Of a stretch of DNA of 5,764 nt, positions 5,585-5,764 are shown in pieces; position 1 is the stretch's first letter; the number at the start of each line of letters is the position of its first letter. Source of the DNA: Chitinivibrionales bacterium (GTDB lineage: Bacteria; Fibrobacterota; Chitinivibrionia; Chitinivibrionales; JANQEN01); NCBI GenBank assembly GCA_030593665.1, contig JAUVGS010000155.1, forward strand, positions 1 through 5,764, given 5' to 3'. The notes under the pieces were generated by a model. The model was not told the origin of the DNA. It made no database searches and worked only from the letters and a program-made list of their open reading frames with translations. The translations under genes and the position numbers were made by a program.

Positions 5585-5764
5585 ATGAAAGAACAATCGA
5601 CAGAAAAATTAATCCGTAGATTAGTGCAATTACAAAAGAAACTGTGTAACGGTTTTCCTATAATGCGGGGAAGTGTTACCGAATTAGGAATGGGGAAAAA
5701 ACAACCGTACTTTTCGGTAAGTATTAATAAAAAAACCAAGTTGATATATTTAGGAAATAGCAGA
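5585..5764 (+). CDS. Small hypothetical protein, DUF6788-like, partial at the 3' end
   Basis: ATG 5585 opens 60 codons that run off the window. The segment IMRGSVTELG...KKQPYFSVSINKKTKLIYLGNSR resembles the small DUF6788-type proteins often encoded beside transposases, which read like 'GSV.E....CGKPNCRC....PYY.LS....GKT...Y'. The Cys-rich CGKPxCxC motif is missing here (MGKKQP instead), so either this is a divergent branch or the likeness is only partial. The N-terminus is a basic helix (KLIRRLVQLQKKL). The start lies where the DUF4143 pseudogene loses its 5' half, suggesting that an element carrying this ORF inserted there. The Shine-Dalgarno sequence is weak or absent. Function unknown; a transposase may lie just outside the window. 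Confidence 0.5.
   Translation, partial: MKEQSTEKLIRRLVQLQKKLCNGFPIMRGSVTELGMGKKQPYFSVSINKKTKLIYLGNSR

Noticed and set aside
1..5764. CRISPR array, tRNA, rRNA, toxin-antitoxin pair or defence cluster
   Set aside because: No spaced repeats, cloverleaf-like sequences or rRNA segments were seen. The AAA/DUF4143 remnant is broken and has no partner gene in the window.

Overview
The window looks like a bacterial chromosome fragment of moderate GC. It holds the tail of a secreted multidomain protein, three intact housekeeping or signalling genes on the + strand, and about 1 kb of decayed accessory DNA. The first protein combines a MAM-type domain with a C-terminal module resembling the type A sorting/FlgD-Ig-like domains. 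This points, as an inference, to the Fibrobacterota-Chlorobiota-Bacteroidota group or a nearby lineage. None of the three intact genes has a convincing Shine-Dalgarno sequence, which fits such a lineage but does not prove it. I cannot name a genus.

Layout. 2-622: 3' end of the MAM/sorting-domain gene. 623-918: two strong rho-independent terminators (661-699 and 760-798), a 4-codon mini-ORF with a good ribosome binding site (873-887), and a likely leaderless promoter (884-911). 919-2817: cyclic-di-GMP phosphodiesterase with a degenerate receiver-like N-terminus, a GAF domain and an HD-GYP domain. 2818-2901: short 7-bp tandem array and a hairpin whose 16-bp core recurs inverted at the xerD stop codon. 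2902-3798: murB (peptidoglycan precursor synthesis). 3853-4755: xerD (chromosome dimer resolution). 4770-4955: left-end remnant of an ISAzo13-like insertion sequence. 4956-5065: non-coding, with a long interrupted inverted repeat. 5066-5584: minus-strand pseudogene, the C-terminal DUF4143 half of an AAA+ ATPase, broken by a TGA where a conserved Trp is expected. 5585-5764: start of a + strand ORF resembling small DUF6788-type transposon-associated proteins; it runs off the window.

The three intact genes are co-directional but not tightly coupled (gaps of 84 and 54 bases). murB and xerD both serve cell-cycle and envelope functions. The HD-GYP protein is probably an independent signalling unit. 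Everything right of xerD looks like a graveyard of mobile and accessory genes. I found no convincing undescribed multi-gene system. The most unusual items are the inverted 16-bp repeat pair bracketing murB-xerD (one copy abutting an IS truncation point), the leaderless/SD-free starts, the single in-frame TGA at a Trp position, and the unassigned N-terminal domain of the HD-GYP protein.
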